21,172 nt of DNA from Deltaproteobacteria bacterium RBG_13_52_11. Lineage in GTDB: Bacteria > Desulfobacterota > B13-G15 > RBG-16-54-18. Of the stretch, positions 14,621 through 21,172 are shown piece after piece. Position numbers and translations under genes: made by a program. Location of the stretch: NCBI GenBank assembly GCA_001797745.1, contig MGQF01000005.1, forward strand, positions 8,851 through 30,022. The letters run 5' to 3'. The stretch's first letter is position 1, and each line of letters begins with the position of its first letter. The notes beneath the pieces were generated by a model. The model worked only from the letters and a program-made list of their open reading frames with translations. It did no database searches and had not been told where the DNA came from.

Positions 14621-16057
14621 CTAAGATTCATACGTAACCACGTTAGCCATCCCTGCCTCCATGTGGTAGAGGTTATGGCAGTGGTGAAACCAGTTGCCGG
14701 GGTTGTCAGCGAGGAACTCGATCTCAACACGCTGCATGGGATTCACGATGACGGTGTCCTTGAGAATCCACTGCCGTTGCGGCAGGGAAGGATTTACCAC
14801 CTTAAAGAAATGCCCGTGCAGGTGCATGGGATGGGGCATCATGCTCTGGTTCCAGTAGCTGATCCGCACACGGTCGCCCTTGCGGACACGCAGACGTTCT
14901 GAATTCGGGTAGACATATCCATTGATGGTCCAGTACGGAGAGTGCATGCCTCCGCTCAATGTCTGAGGATATGACCTTTGAACGGGTTCTAAGGCTGCTT
15001 CGCCCGTAGGATAAAGGGCCTGAAAATCCCCGTAGGTTGCAAATCGCGCTCCCTGGTGAAATGTCGGGGGAATTGCTTCCTTTCTATTGACCCCTTGATA
15101 GTGCACAGGGATTCGCAGCATCCCCTCTCCCAATCCCGTATCAGCAGCTGCTAAGAGCCATTTACCTGGATTATCAGCCACAAACTCTACATCGTAGCGC
15201 TCGCCCATACCAATGCGAAGGACGTCCGTCTTTACGGGCTTAATAGGCCTGCCATCCGCGTGGGTGATCGTGAGGGTATGGCCTGCCATACGAAGGTCAT
15301 AGATGGTGGCTGATGACGGATTGATGATTCTCAGCTTCACCCGCTCCCCTTTTTTCACCTCAAGGGGCTTTATCTCAGGTCCAACCCTGCCGTTTACCGC
15401 ATACCCATCATAAACGGGTTCCAGAAGGGGGCTGCCGCCTGGCTCTAAGCCACCTCGCACTCTACCCATGCCTCCCATCATACTCATGGGCGGAAGCCGC
15501 CTTGTTGTGTCGGCTACGCCGCCCCCGTCCTTCATTACCCAGTCTTCCAGCACTAACGTGTACTCACGATCATGGTTACCCTGCGGATGTGACGGCTCGA
15601 TGATGAGGGGACCATACAGTCCCTGGTCCAGTTGATAGTGGACGTGAGAATGATACATATAGCTCCCTGCCGGCCTCGCCTCAAACTCATAGACGAAGGT
15701 TTCTCCCGGCATCACGGGCTTCTGGGTAACCCCAGGGACGCCATCCATGGCGTTCGGCACGGGCACCCCATGCCAGTGGATGGTCGTCCCCTCGGGGAGA
15801 AAATTTTTAAGGACAACCCTGATGATCTCTCCCTCCTTGACCCGAATCTCAGGGCCGGGGACCTGCCCGTTATAGGTCCATGCGACAAAGTCGGGGCCAG
15901 CCCCAAGGTTCACCCGGGCCGGAGATGCCGAAAATCGAAACTCCCTCACCAGCCTTTTGGATTGGGAGGAGGTATAGCCCAGAGGCAATTGCGGGATGCC
16001 GGCTGCCAGCACACCGCCCACGGCGGTCTTCAAAAACGTCCGTCTGCTTATTTTCAC
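14621..16057 (-). CDS. Tat-exported multicopper oxidase
   Basis: This 478-residue periplasmic multicopper oxidase couples one-electron oxidations, probably of Cu(I) or another reduced metal, to oxygen reduction. The N-terminus has a twin-arginine signal (ISRRTFLKTAVGG). All four copper motifs are present: HWHG (94-97), HSH (136-138), HPMHLHG (409-415) and HHCHNLYHMEAGM (458-470). The last gives Cys460, His465 and an axial Met470 for the type 1 copper. A Met-rich segment (PMSMMGGMG, 190-198) recalls the Met-rich Cu(I) insert of CueO, though shorter. The start is a GTG at 16057 with AGGAGAG upstream. It lies 30 bases after the SHOCT gene and is the last gene of the copper cluster in this window. 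Laccase or Mn(II) oxidase activity is possible. Confidence 0.92.
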   Translation of the reverse strand: MKISRRTFLKTAVGGVLAAGIPQLPLGYTSSQSKRLVREFRFSASPARVNLGAGPDFVAWTYNGQVPGPEIRVKEGEIIRVVLKNFLPEGTTIHWHGVPVPNAMDGVPGVTQKPVMPGETFVYEFEARPAGSYMYHSHVHYQLDQGLYGPLIIEPSHPQGNHDREYTLVLEDWVMKDGGGVADTTRRLPPMSMMGGMGRVRGGLEPGGSPLLEPVYDGYAVNGRVGPEIKPLEVKKGERVKLRIINPSSATIYDLRMAGHTLTITHADGRPIKPVKTDVLRIGMGERYDVEFVADNPGKWLLAAADTGLGEGMLRIPVHYQGVNRKEAIPPTFHQGARFATYGDFQALYPTGEAALEPVQRSYPQTLSGGMHSPYWTINGYVYPNSERLRVRKGDRVRISYWNQSMMPHPMHLHGHFFKVVNPSLPQRQWILKDTVIVNPMQRVEIEFLADNPGNWFHHCHNLYHMEAGMANVVTYES

Positions 16058-16087
16058 TATAAATCTCTCCTGTTATGTTCAGGTACG

Positions 16088-16423
16088 TTAGAGGAGATCC
16101 TTCTTTTTCTGCTCGAACTCCTTCTTGTCAATCTCCCCCTTGGCATACCTTCGCTTGAGGATCTCCAAGGCCGATTCCGCTGATCCTGCCCCGCCTCGCG
16201 TCGATTGCACCAACCACCGGATCAGAAAAACGATCCCGATAACCACGGCGATCCAAAAAAATATCATAAAGATACCTCCAAACCATCCCATGCCATATCC
16301 GCCCATCATCCAAGGGCCTCGTCCCCCTCCATAACCGCCGCCCCACTGGGCAAGGGCATTTGTCGCGGAGGAAATAATTAACCCAAACGTAGAACCCATC
16401 ATGAATTGTAATACCCTTTTCAT
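16088..16423 (-). CDS. Small membrane protein with C-terminal SHOCT domain
   Basis: This protein has 111 residues. It starts with a hydrophobic, signal-like segment (MKRVLQFMMGSTFGLIISSA), followed by a Gly/Trp/Met-rich stretch (GGGYGGGRGPWMMGGYGMGW). A strong membrane helix comes next (IFMIFFWIAVVIGIVFLIRW). The C-terminus is a SHOCT motif (ALEILKRRYAKGEIDKKEFEQKKKDLL). I prefer the ATG at 16423, because AAAGGAG is seven bases away; the ATG at 16429 is too close to it. SHOCT proteins are common beside copper and envelope genes but have no agreed function. The PWMMGGYGMG motif links it to the neighbouring Met/Gly-rich protein, and co-expression with the multicopper oxidase is likely. Confidence 0.82.
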   Translation of the reverse strand: MKRVLQFMMGSTFGLIISSATNALAQWGGGYGGGRGPWMMGGYGMGWFGGIFMIFFWIAVVIGIVFLIRWLVQSTRGGAGSAESALEILKRRYAKGEIDKKEFEQKKKDLL

Positions 16424-16442
16424 CTTCATACTCCTTTCTTGA

Positions 16443-16480
16443 CCGAGGCATCCAGGGGCGATAGCCCCTGGATGCCTCGG
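16443..16480. terminator. Perfect 17-base-pair hairpin between the PepSY-like and SHOCT genes
   Basis: CCGAGGCATCCAGGGGC (16443-16459) pairs without mismatch with 16464-16480 around a four-base loop. It follows the PepSY-like stop by 13 bases. No T run follows it on the minus strand. Instead, the ribosome binding site of the SHOCT gene starts about seven bases further on. It could be a partial terminator, an mRNA-end stabiliser or a processing site that lets the upstream gene be expressed more strongly. Confidence 0.6.
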
Positions 16481-16493
16481 GTTGATTGTTAAG

Positions 16494-17378
16494 TTAATAT
16501 ATGGACCTCATCCAGCCGGTATTTTTGTCCACAAGAATTGTATCCACCAGGGCATCATTCTTGGTCAGGATCTCGGCTTCAAAATAGGTATCCTTTGCCG
16601 TAATCTTCCCCACCTTGAGGTTGGGGTTGCGCGTGGATTGTACGTAGTTCTCCACCATCGCCCTGACCTCTTTCTCAGTCAGAAGCTTACTCGGCCCCTG
16701 ATACTGAGGTCCAGGGGGAGCACCATATTGGGGTCCATAACCTCCTTGATATCTCCCACCCATCATGCCAGGTCCCCTGCCGTAGCCGTAGCCAGGACCC
16801 ATCATGCCAGGTCCCCTGCCGTAGCCGTAGCCAGGACCCCTGCCCGGTCCTCTCGTCGCGGAGCGCGTCCAGCCCGTATTTTTGTCCACGATAATTGTAT
16901 CCAACACGACTTTATTCTTCCCCAGGATCTCGGCTTCAAATGAGGTATCCGTATCCGTCATCTTACCCAACTTCAGATCGGGGTTGTGCAGGGATTGTAT
17001 GTAATTCTCCACCATCGCCTCGGCGTCTTTTTTCTGCAGAGGCTTCTCGAGTGGCTGGTACTGAGGACCATAGCCCTGATACCCCCAGCCCATCATACCG
17101 GATCCCATGCCGTAACCGTAGCCAGGGCCCATCATCCCGGGACCCATGCCGTAGCCCCCACCTGGACCCAAGTAACTCCCGCAATAGGGGCAGTACTGTT
17201 GTCCGCCATAACCGTCCCCACCCATCATGCCGGGACCCATACCGTAATAACCGGGACCCGTACCGTAATAGCCAGGACCCATCATGCCAGGTCCCATCTG
17301 GGCCAATCCCCCCAGGGCAAAGAACACGAGGAGCCCCAGGGCTACTACCAACGTCGTTACAAGTAATAGCCGTTTCAT
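16494..17378 (-). CDS. Secreted Met/Gly/Tyr-rich protein with two PepSY-like repeats
   Basis: This is a 294-residue exported protein. The signal peptide spans about 1-27. The first low-complexity segment (28-105) is full of GPGMMGPGYG-type units and carries a CPYC pair (63-66). The first globular repeat is at about 109-173 (KKDAEAMVENYIQSLHNPDL to IIVDKNTGWTRS). The second low-complexity segment is at 176-228, and the second repeat at about 229-292 (EKEVRAMVENYVQSTRNPNL to ILVDKNTGWMRS). The two repeats are about 65% identical by eye and resemble the small PepSY-type fold. Paired methionines suggest Cu(I) binding outside the cytosol. The ATG at 17378 has AAAGGAGG seven bases upstream. A 39-base tandem duplication lies within the second low-complexity segment. 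The function is not established. Confidence 0.75.
   Translation of the reverse strand: MKRLLLVTTLVVALGLLVFFALGGLAQMGPGMMGPGYYGTGPGYYGMGPGMMGGDGYGGQQYCPYCGSYLGPGGGYGMGPGMMGPGYGYGMGSGMMGWGYQGYGPQYQPLEKPLQKKDAEAMVENYIQSLHNPDLKLGKMTDTDTSFEAEILGKNKVVLDTIIVDKNTGWTRSATRGPGRGPGYGYGRGPGMMGPGYGYGRGPGMMGGRYQGGYGPQYGAPPGPQYQGPSKLLTEKEVRAMVENYVQSTRNPNLKVGKITAKDTYFEAEILTKNDALVDTILVDKNTGWMRSIY
16761..16838. repeat. Exact 39-base tandem duplication inside the PepSY-like gene
   Basis: Positions 16761-16799 and 16800-16838 are identical. The unit is a multiple of three and encodes 13 residues of the Gly/Tyr/Arg/Met linker (GPGYGYGRGPGMM), so the reading frame is kept. Repeat slippage could change the number of methionine pairs. 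Confidence 0.95.
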
Positions 17379-17486
17379 AATGTTTCCTCCTTTTTACTTC
17401 TTATTCCTCTGTCCATACATAATCCCAACCACATCCGCATAAAATCTATTGTTAAGACATCACCTCCGTTTCTTTTGAACTGAATT

Positions 17487-17975
17487 TTATATGCCGGGTA
17501 TGCACCCCGGTGCCCGCACCATCAGAACCGGTACGCAGGCAGAGCGCATGACCCTGTCAGCGACGCTGCCGAACACCCAGCGACTGACGCCGGAACGGCC
17601 ATGAGTGGCAATCATAATGAGGTCAACCCCATTTTTCTCGGCATACTCAGCTATGGAGTCGGCTGGTTTCCCCATAATGACCTCAGCCTTGAGCGTTACC
17701 CCACTATCTTTACTGCGCTTTATTATATCGCCAAGGTATTTTTTGGCTTCGGCTTTATTGTGTTCGTCCTGTCTCTTGCGCATTGCGGCAGCTTCTTCCT
17801 CGGTTAAAGTGGCCCCCCCAGCGACGTTCGCGGCGATGGGCAAAAATGAGGGTTCAACCACACGCACGAATATGACTTTCGGTACACCGCATCCCTTGGC
17901 GATCGACTCCACATGCGGAAGCACGCACTCAGCCAACTCCGAGCCATCTAAGGGGACCATAATTTTCTTATACAT
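17487..17975 (-). CDS. Universal stress protein, UspA family
   Basis: This 162-residue cytosolic protein has the Rossmann-like Usp fold. It starts MYKKIMVPLDGSELAECVLPHV and ends with the nucleotide-binding pattern ATHGRSGVSRWVFGSVADRVMRSACVPVLMVR (G-2x-G-9x-G-S type), which indicates ATP binding. The segment TLTEEEAAAMRKRQDEHNKAEAKKYL forms the usual long helix. The ATG at 17975 follows GAGGAGAG. It sits between the CopB-type ATPase and the PepSY-like gene, with gaps of 133 and 108 bases, on the same strand. Usp genes are often found in metal and anaerobic stress clusters; a specific partner is not evident. Confidence 0.92.
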   Translation of the reverse strand: MYKKIMVPLDGSELAECVLPHVESIAKGCGVPKVIFVRVVEPSFLPIAANVAGGATLTEEEAAAMRKRQDEHNKAEAKKYLGDIIKRSKDSGVTLKAEVIMGKPADSIAEYAEKNGVDLIMIATHGRSGVSRWVFGSVADRVMRSACVPVLMVRAPGCIPGI

Positions 17976-18108
17976 CCTTTATCTCTCCTCTCGTTATGAT
18001 TGTAATTCCTCTTATCTTATTGGCCACGTTTTTTACCATGATCACCTTTTTAGATCACACTTATCCCAAATTTTAGCGACTCCGCCTCTTGAGTACTGTC
18101 AGTCTCAG
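17976..18108 (-). other. Spacer between the CopB-type ATPase and the universal stress gene
   Basis: This 133-base gap has no open frame. On the minus strand it holds two close GTGATC copies (18063-18058 and 18049-18044) and AT-rich sequence that could carry a promoter for the universal stress gene, but no hexamer pair is convincing. No clear terminator follows the ATPase stop. Confidence 0.4.
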
Positions 18109-20145
18109 TCATCGTTTGGTTACCCTCAAAAAATTGGCATTGAGGGCCACAATCACCGTACTGAGAGACATGAGCACGGCGCCCATGGCCGGACTCAACA
18201 GGACGCCATGCTTGTAGAGCACTCCGGCTGCGAGAGGGATGGCAAAGGCATTGTACCCGGTGGCCCAGGCGAGGTTTTGCACCATCTTCCTGTAGGTCGC
18301 CCGGGCAAGATCGAGGATGGCCACGGCATCAAGGGGATTGTTCCTCACCAGGATGATGTCCGCCGTCTCCACCGCCACATCGGTTCCTGCCCCGATGGCA
18401 ATCCCCACATCGGCCTGGGCCAGGGCAGGGGCATCATTTACGCCGTCACCTGTCATGGCGACAATCAGCCCCCTTGACTGGACTTCTTTGACCTTATCCG
18501 CCTTGTCCTTAGGCAGGACCTCGGCGAAGTACTCGTCCAGGCCAATTTCTTCAGATACCCACTTAGCAACCAGTTTGTTGTCGCCTGTAAGCATCATACA
18601 GCTGATTCCCATCTCTTTGATCCTTGAGATGGCTTCCTTGGATTCATTCCTGATGATGTCCGCCAGGGCGATGGCGCCTTTGAGTTCGCCGTCTACCATG
18701 ACAAATACCACTGTCTTCCCCTGGCTGTTGAATTTCTCGATCCTTTCATCCTTCATGGGGATATTGTTCTCCCTCAGGAAACCCAGACTCACCACTTTGA
18801 CTTCCTTACCCTTTACCTTGCCCTGTGCCCCTTTCCCGGGAATAGCTTTGAAATCCTCGACCCGCGGCGGCTTTTCTACCGAAGCGGCGATCCCTTTTGC
18901 AATCGGATGCTCGGAATGCATTTCGATGGACGCAGCATAGGTGAGCAATTCTTTCTCATTTATCCCTGGTGAAAAGATGGTGGTATCGGTTACCCCGAAC
19001 TCGCCTTTGGTGAGGGTGCCGGTCTTATCAAAGATGATGGCCTGAATGTTCCTCCCCCGCTCAAAGGAGGCCCGGTCCCTTATCAAGAGTCCGTTCTTGG
19101 CCGACAGAGCCGTAGATACAGCAACCACCAAGGGTACTGCAAGCCCCAGGGCATGGGGGCAGGCGATTACCATGACGGTCACGGTCCGCTCCAGCGAAAA
19201 GGCAAGATCCTTGTTGATGATGGCGAGCCATATAAACAACGTGATGGCACCCCCGCTCAGGGCAATGATAGTGAGCCACTGGGCTGCCCGGTTGGCCAGG
19301 TCCTGGCTCCTGGACTTACTCTGTTGCGCCTCCTCAACCAGACCGATGATCTGGGAGAGAAAGGAATCCTTCCCTGTTTTCTGGACTTCCACAGTTATAG
19401 AGCCATCGCCGTTGATGGAGCCTCCGATAACCTTGGAACCAGCTTTTTTGTCCATGGGCTTCGATTCGCCGGTGAGCATGGCCTCGTTGGCTGAACTCTC
19501 CCCTTCGACCACTACCCCATCTACGGGTATCTTCTCGCCGGGCTTAATGAGAACCTTATCTCCCGGTTCAAGGTCTTCTATGGGGACATCCTCTGTGCTA
19601 CCGTCGGGCATCACCTTGTGGGCATCGGAGGGCATGAGTTTGGCCAGTTCCTCCAGGGCGCGGGAGGCCCCCATGACCGATTTCATCTCGATCCAGTGGC
19701 CGAGGAGCATGATGTCGATCAGGGTGGCCAGTTCCCAGAAGAATACCATGCCGCTCAATCCAAACACTACCACGCTGCTATACACATAGGCTGTAGTGAT
19801 GGCGATAGCAATCAGCGTCATCATCCCCGGTTGTTTCTTTCCAAGCTCATCAAAGAGACCTTTGAGAAAAGGCCAACCGCCGTAAAAGAAAATGGCTGTG
19901 GAAAGGATCCACAAGACGTATGCGTCACCGGGAAATTCAAGAGCTTCCTTTAAGCCCCAAAAGGCCTGAATCACGGGTGATAGGATCAGTATGGGTACGG
20001 TACTGATCAATGAAATCCAGAACCGCTTTCTGAAGTCGGCCACCATGTGGACATGATGATCATGGTGGTTGTGACCAGCCATGCCTACGTGCCCTTTGCC
20101 AACGGCGGGGGTGTGTGATTCCATTCCGTGCTTACCCGGCTGCAT
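18109..20145 (-). CDS. copB: Copper-transporting P1B-type ATPase, CopB class (CPH motif)
   Basis: This 678-residue inner membrane pump exports copper from the cytosol at the cost of ATP. The N-terminus is His/Met-rich (MAGHNHHDHHVHMV, about 21-34) rather than having CxxC domains. Further motifs are TGES (225-228), the transmembrane metal motif CPH (329-331), the phosphorylation site DKTGT (373-377), TGDN, and GDGVNDAPALAQAD. The last membrane helix has MSLSTVIVALNA. The CPH motif and this helix define subclass P1B-3, typical of CopB, reported for Cu(II)/Cu(I) export. The ATG at 20145 has GGGGGAC upstream; an internal ATG at 20124 is possible. It follows the rhodanese lipoprotein gene by 94 bases. 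Confidence 0.93.
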   Translation of the reverse strand: MQPGKHGMESHTPAVGKGHVGMAGHNHHDHHVHMVADFRKRFWISLISTVPILILSPVIQAFWGLKEALEFPGDAYVLWILSTAIFFYGGWPFLKGLFDELGKKQPGMMTLIAIAITTAYVYSSVVVFGLSGMVFFWELATLIDIMLLGHWIEMKSVMGASRALEELAKLMPSDAHKVMPDGSTEDVPIEDLEPGDKVLIKPGEKIPVDGVVVEGESSANEAMLTGESKPMDKKAGSKVIGGSINGDGSITVEVQKTGKDSFLSQIIGLVEEAQQSKSRSQDLANRAAQWLTIIALSGGAITLFIWLAIINKDLAFSLERTVTVMVIACPHALGLAVPLVVAVSTALSAKNGLLIRDRASFERGRNIQAIIFDKTGTLTKGEFGVTDTTIFSPGINEKELLTYAASIEMHSEHPIAKGIAASVEKPPRVEDFKAIPGKGAQGKVKGKEVKVVSLGFLRENNIPMKDERIEKFNSQGKTVVFVMVDGELKGAIALADIIRNESKEAISRIKEMGISCMMLTGDNKLVAKWVSEEIGLDEYFAEVLPKDKADKVKEVQSRGLIVAMTGDGVNDAPALAQADVGIAIGAGTDVAVETADIILVRNNPLDAVAILDLARATYRKMVQNLAWATGYNAFAIPLAAGVLYKHGVLLSPAMGAVLMSLSTVIVALNANFLRVTKR

Positions 20146-20239
20146 CTGACGTCCCCCGTATCCCTTTTTGTTTATTATTTTTCATATCTCTTCCCGTATG
20201 TAATATTTGATAATATCTTTTCTCTCACTATCTCCTGGT

Positions 20240-20659
20240 TCATTTAGATCGAAACAGCAGCGACCTCCCGCTCTTCTCCCATTCCCTCATTCCACCCTGG
20301 AAATGAAACACCCTCGTATATCCCATGCGTACCAGTTTCTCAGAGGCGATCTCACTCATGCGTCCAGTTCTACAGTAGACGACGATCTTGGCATCCTTTT
20401 GCTGAGGGAGTTTTTCTTTGTACTGATCGATGGCATTATAAGGAATAAAGAGGTCTGTTACTGGAATCTCCCCCTCATAGGGAATATGAACGTTGATCAG
20501 AATAAAATCCTTGTTTTTCAACATCTCAACGAACTGATCCAACGAGATATTTACATAACCTTTCTGACCCATGGACCAGCTTGGAAGCAAGACAGATCCC
20601 ATACATCCAACCAGAATCAGTATGACTAATAAACCAAAATGATGACTTGTCTTTTTCAT
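20240..20659 (-). CDS. Rhodanese-like lipoprotein
   Basis: This 139-residue protein has a hydrophobic N-terminus that ends in a lipobox (LVGC, Cys19), so it is predicted to be lipid-anchored on the periplasmic side. A single rhodanese domain follows, with the active-site loop YCRTGR (Cys96) and the closing GGMREWEKSGR. Rhodaneses move sulfane sulfur or bind soft metals through this cysteine. The ATG at 20659 was chosen because AAAGGGGAT precedes it; the frame is open to 20701 but those residues do not look like a signal peptide. It lies between the YHS gene (48 bases upstream) and copB, which suggests a copper or sulfur role in the periplasm. The substrate is unknown. Confidence 0.85.
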   Translation of the reverse strand: MKKTSHHFGLLVILILVGCMGSVLLPSWSMGQKGYVNISLDQFVEMLKNKDFILINVHIPYEGEIPVTDLFIPYNAIDQYKEKLPQQKDAKIVVYCRTGRMSEIASEKLVRMGYTRVFHFQGGMREWEKSGRSLLFRSK

Positions 20660-20707
20660 ATTATCCCCTTTTGCCTTCGGAATCACTGGGTTGCCCAACA
20701 CTATTCC

Positions 20708-20857
20708 CTACTTTTCTTTGATAAACCGCTCAGGGTCTTTGGCAAATTTCTCCTTGCACCCTACCGCGCAAAAGTAGTATTTCTTCCCCTTGTATTCGTA
20801 CGTCGCTGCCGCCTTCATCTCATCCACTTGCATGTTGCAAACCGGATCAATAGCCAT
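20708..20857 (-). CDS. Small YHS-domain metal-binding protein
   Basis: This 49-residue protein is too short for most gene finders. It begins MAIDPVCNMQVDEMKAAATY and continues to KKYYFCAVGCKEKFAKDPERF. The DPVCNM opening (Cys7) and the FCxxGCKxxF pair (Cys30, Cys34) are the YHS/TRASH-like signature, a small cysteine-based metal site often fused to or placed beside copper ATPases. A purine-rich GGGGGTGAAG stretch precedes the ATG at 20857. It starts five bases after the stop of the partial CopA-type gene, so the two are almost certainly co-translated. A copper chaperone role is inferred from context only. Confidence 0.88.
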   Translation of the reverse strand: MAIDPVCNMQVDEMKAAATYEYKGKKYYFCAVGCKEKFAKDPERFIKEK

Positions 20858-20862
20858 GATCT

Positions 20863-21172
20863 TCACCCCCTTTCTTTCTTTTGATGTGATGGGCTTGTTT
20901 TATCTTGCTTCGTTGCCTCTCGTGCCGTGATCACCGGCGGCCTGAACCTCCGCAGGCGCAACGCGTTGCTTACCACGGTGACTGATGAGAGCCCCATGGC
21001 CCCTGCGGCAAAGATGGGGTTGAGCAGTATCCCGAAGAACGGAAACAGGACGCCGGCTGCCACGGGGATCAGGATAGTATTATAGGCGAAGGCCCAAAAC
21101 AGGTTCTGCTTGATATTGCGAATGGTGGCCTTGCTCAGGGCGATGGCGGTGACCACACCCTGGAGATCGCCG
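20863..21172 (-). CDS. copA: Copper-transporting P1B-type ATPase, CopA class, C-terminal part (runs off the window)
   Basis: Only the last 103 residues are in the window. GDLQGVVTAIALSKATIRNIKQNLFWAFAYN is followed by two membrane helices and the end MGLSSVTVVSNALRLRRF, the pattern of the final helix of P1B-1 Cu(I) ATPases (MxxSSxxVxxNxLRL). The family moves Cu(I) out of the cytosol. A Lys/Gln-rich tail of about 25 residues follows. The gene continues beyond 21172, so its N-terminal metal-binding domains cannot be seen. The YHS gene follows at once. Because only the end is visible, the subclass rests on the last helix alone. Confidence 0.85.
   Translation of the reverse strand, partial: GDLQGVVTAIALSKATIRNIKQNLFWAFAYNTILIPVAAGVLFPFFGILLNPIFAAGAMGLSSVTVVSNALRLRRFRPPVITAREATKQDKTSPSHQKKERG

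Noticed and set aside
16761..16838. CRISPR-like direct repeats
   Set aside because: The two 39-base copies abut with no spacer and lie in frame in a coding region; this is a protein repeat.
17379..17446. A 21-codon minus-strand frame (MRMWLGLCMDRG...) overlapping the start of the PepSY-like gene
   Set aside because: It has no ribosome binding site at a usable distance and no sign of selection, so it was not called a leader peptide.
19046..19789. Plus-strand frame of 247 codons opposite the CopB-type ATPase
   Set aside because: It is Ser/Thr/Arg-rich shadow coding across conserved ATPase motifs.

Overview
The window looks like a chromosomal piece of a Gram-negative, probably anaerobic bacterium with mid-range GC (about 55% by eye). 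Support for this comes from a Tat-exported oxidase, a periplasmic lipoprotein, two-membrane style metal-handling proteins, sigma-54 regulation and a selenocysteine-containing SelD. A Desulfobacterota (former Deltaproteobacteria) or Nitrospirota-like lineage would fit, but no marker here fixes the taxonomy.

Layout. (1) 1-2669, minus strand: a branched-chain amino acid operon with a small DUF465/YdcH-like coiled-coil protein, ilvB, ilvN and the start of ilvC. (2) 2957-3700, minus: a FabG-like short-chain reductase. (3) 3865-7693, plus: secD, secF and pyrC (type I dihydroorotase), tightly packed. (4) 7694-8053: a gene-free stretch holding a nested inverted-repeat (MITE/REP-like) element and a good sigma-70 promoter. 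(5) 8054-11860, plus: a ZraS/NtrB-type membrane histidine kinase, a ZraR/NtrC-type sigma-54 activator, and a ZraP/Spy-like periplasmic protein. The ZraP-like gene has a near-perfect -24/-12 promoter and inverted repeats upstream that could be enhancer sites. (6) 11978-13728, minus: selD, whose real start lies upstream of an in-frame UGA that fits selenocysteine and is followed by a SECIS-like hairpin, then a pyruvate-kinase-C-terminal-like protein (COG1751 type). (7) 13878-14567, plus: a metallo-beta-lactamase-fold hydrolase. (8) 14621-21172, minus: a copper-handling cluster. Read in the direction of transcription it holds a CopA-type ATPase (partial), a 49-residue YHS protein, a rhodanese lipoprotein, a CopB-type CPH ATPase, a universal stress protein, a Met/Gly-rich secreted protein with two PepSY-like repeats, a SHOCT membrane protein and a Tat-dependent multicopper oxidase.

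How the parts may work together. The copper cluster combines export from the cytosol (two P1B ATPases of different subclasses), small metal-binding proteins, and periplasmic oxidation by the multicopper oxidase. The ZraSRP-like unit on the other strand looks like an envelope metal or stress sensor. Its kinase has a Met/His-rich patch in the periplasmic domain, and its target protein carries the same MMGPGYG-type motif as the PepSY-like protein, with a looser version in the SHOCT protein. That shared motif suggests, without proving, that both loci deal with the same soft metal, most likely copper. The selenocysteine SelD shows that the host makes selenoproteins.
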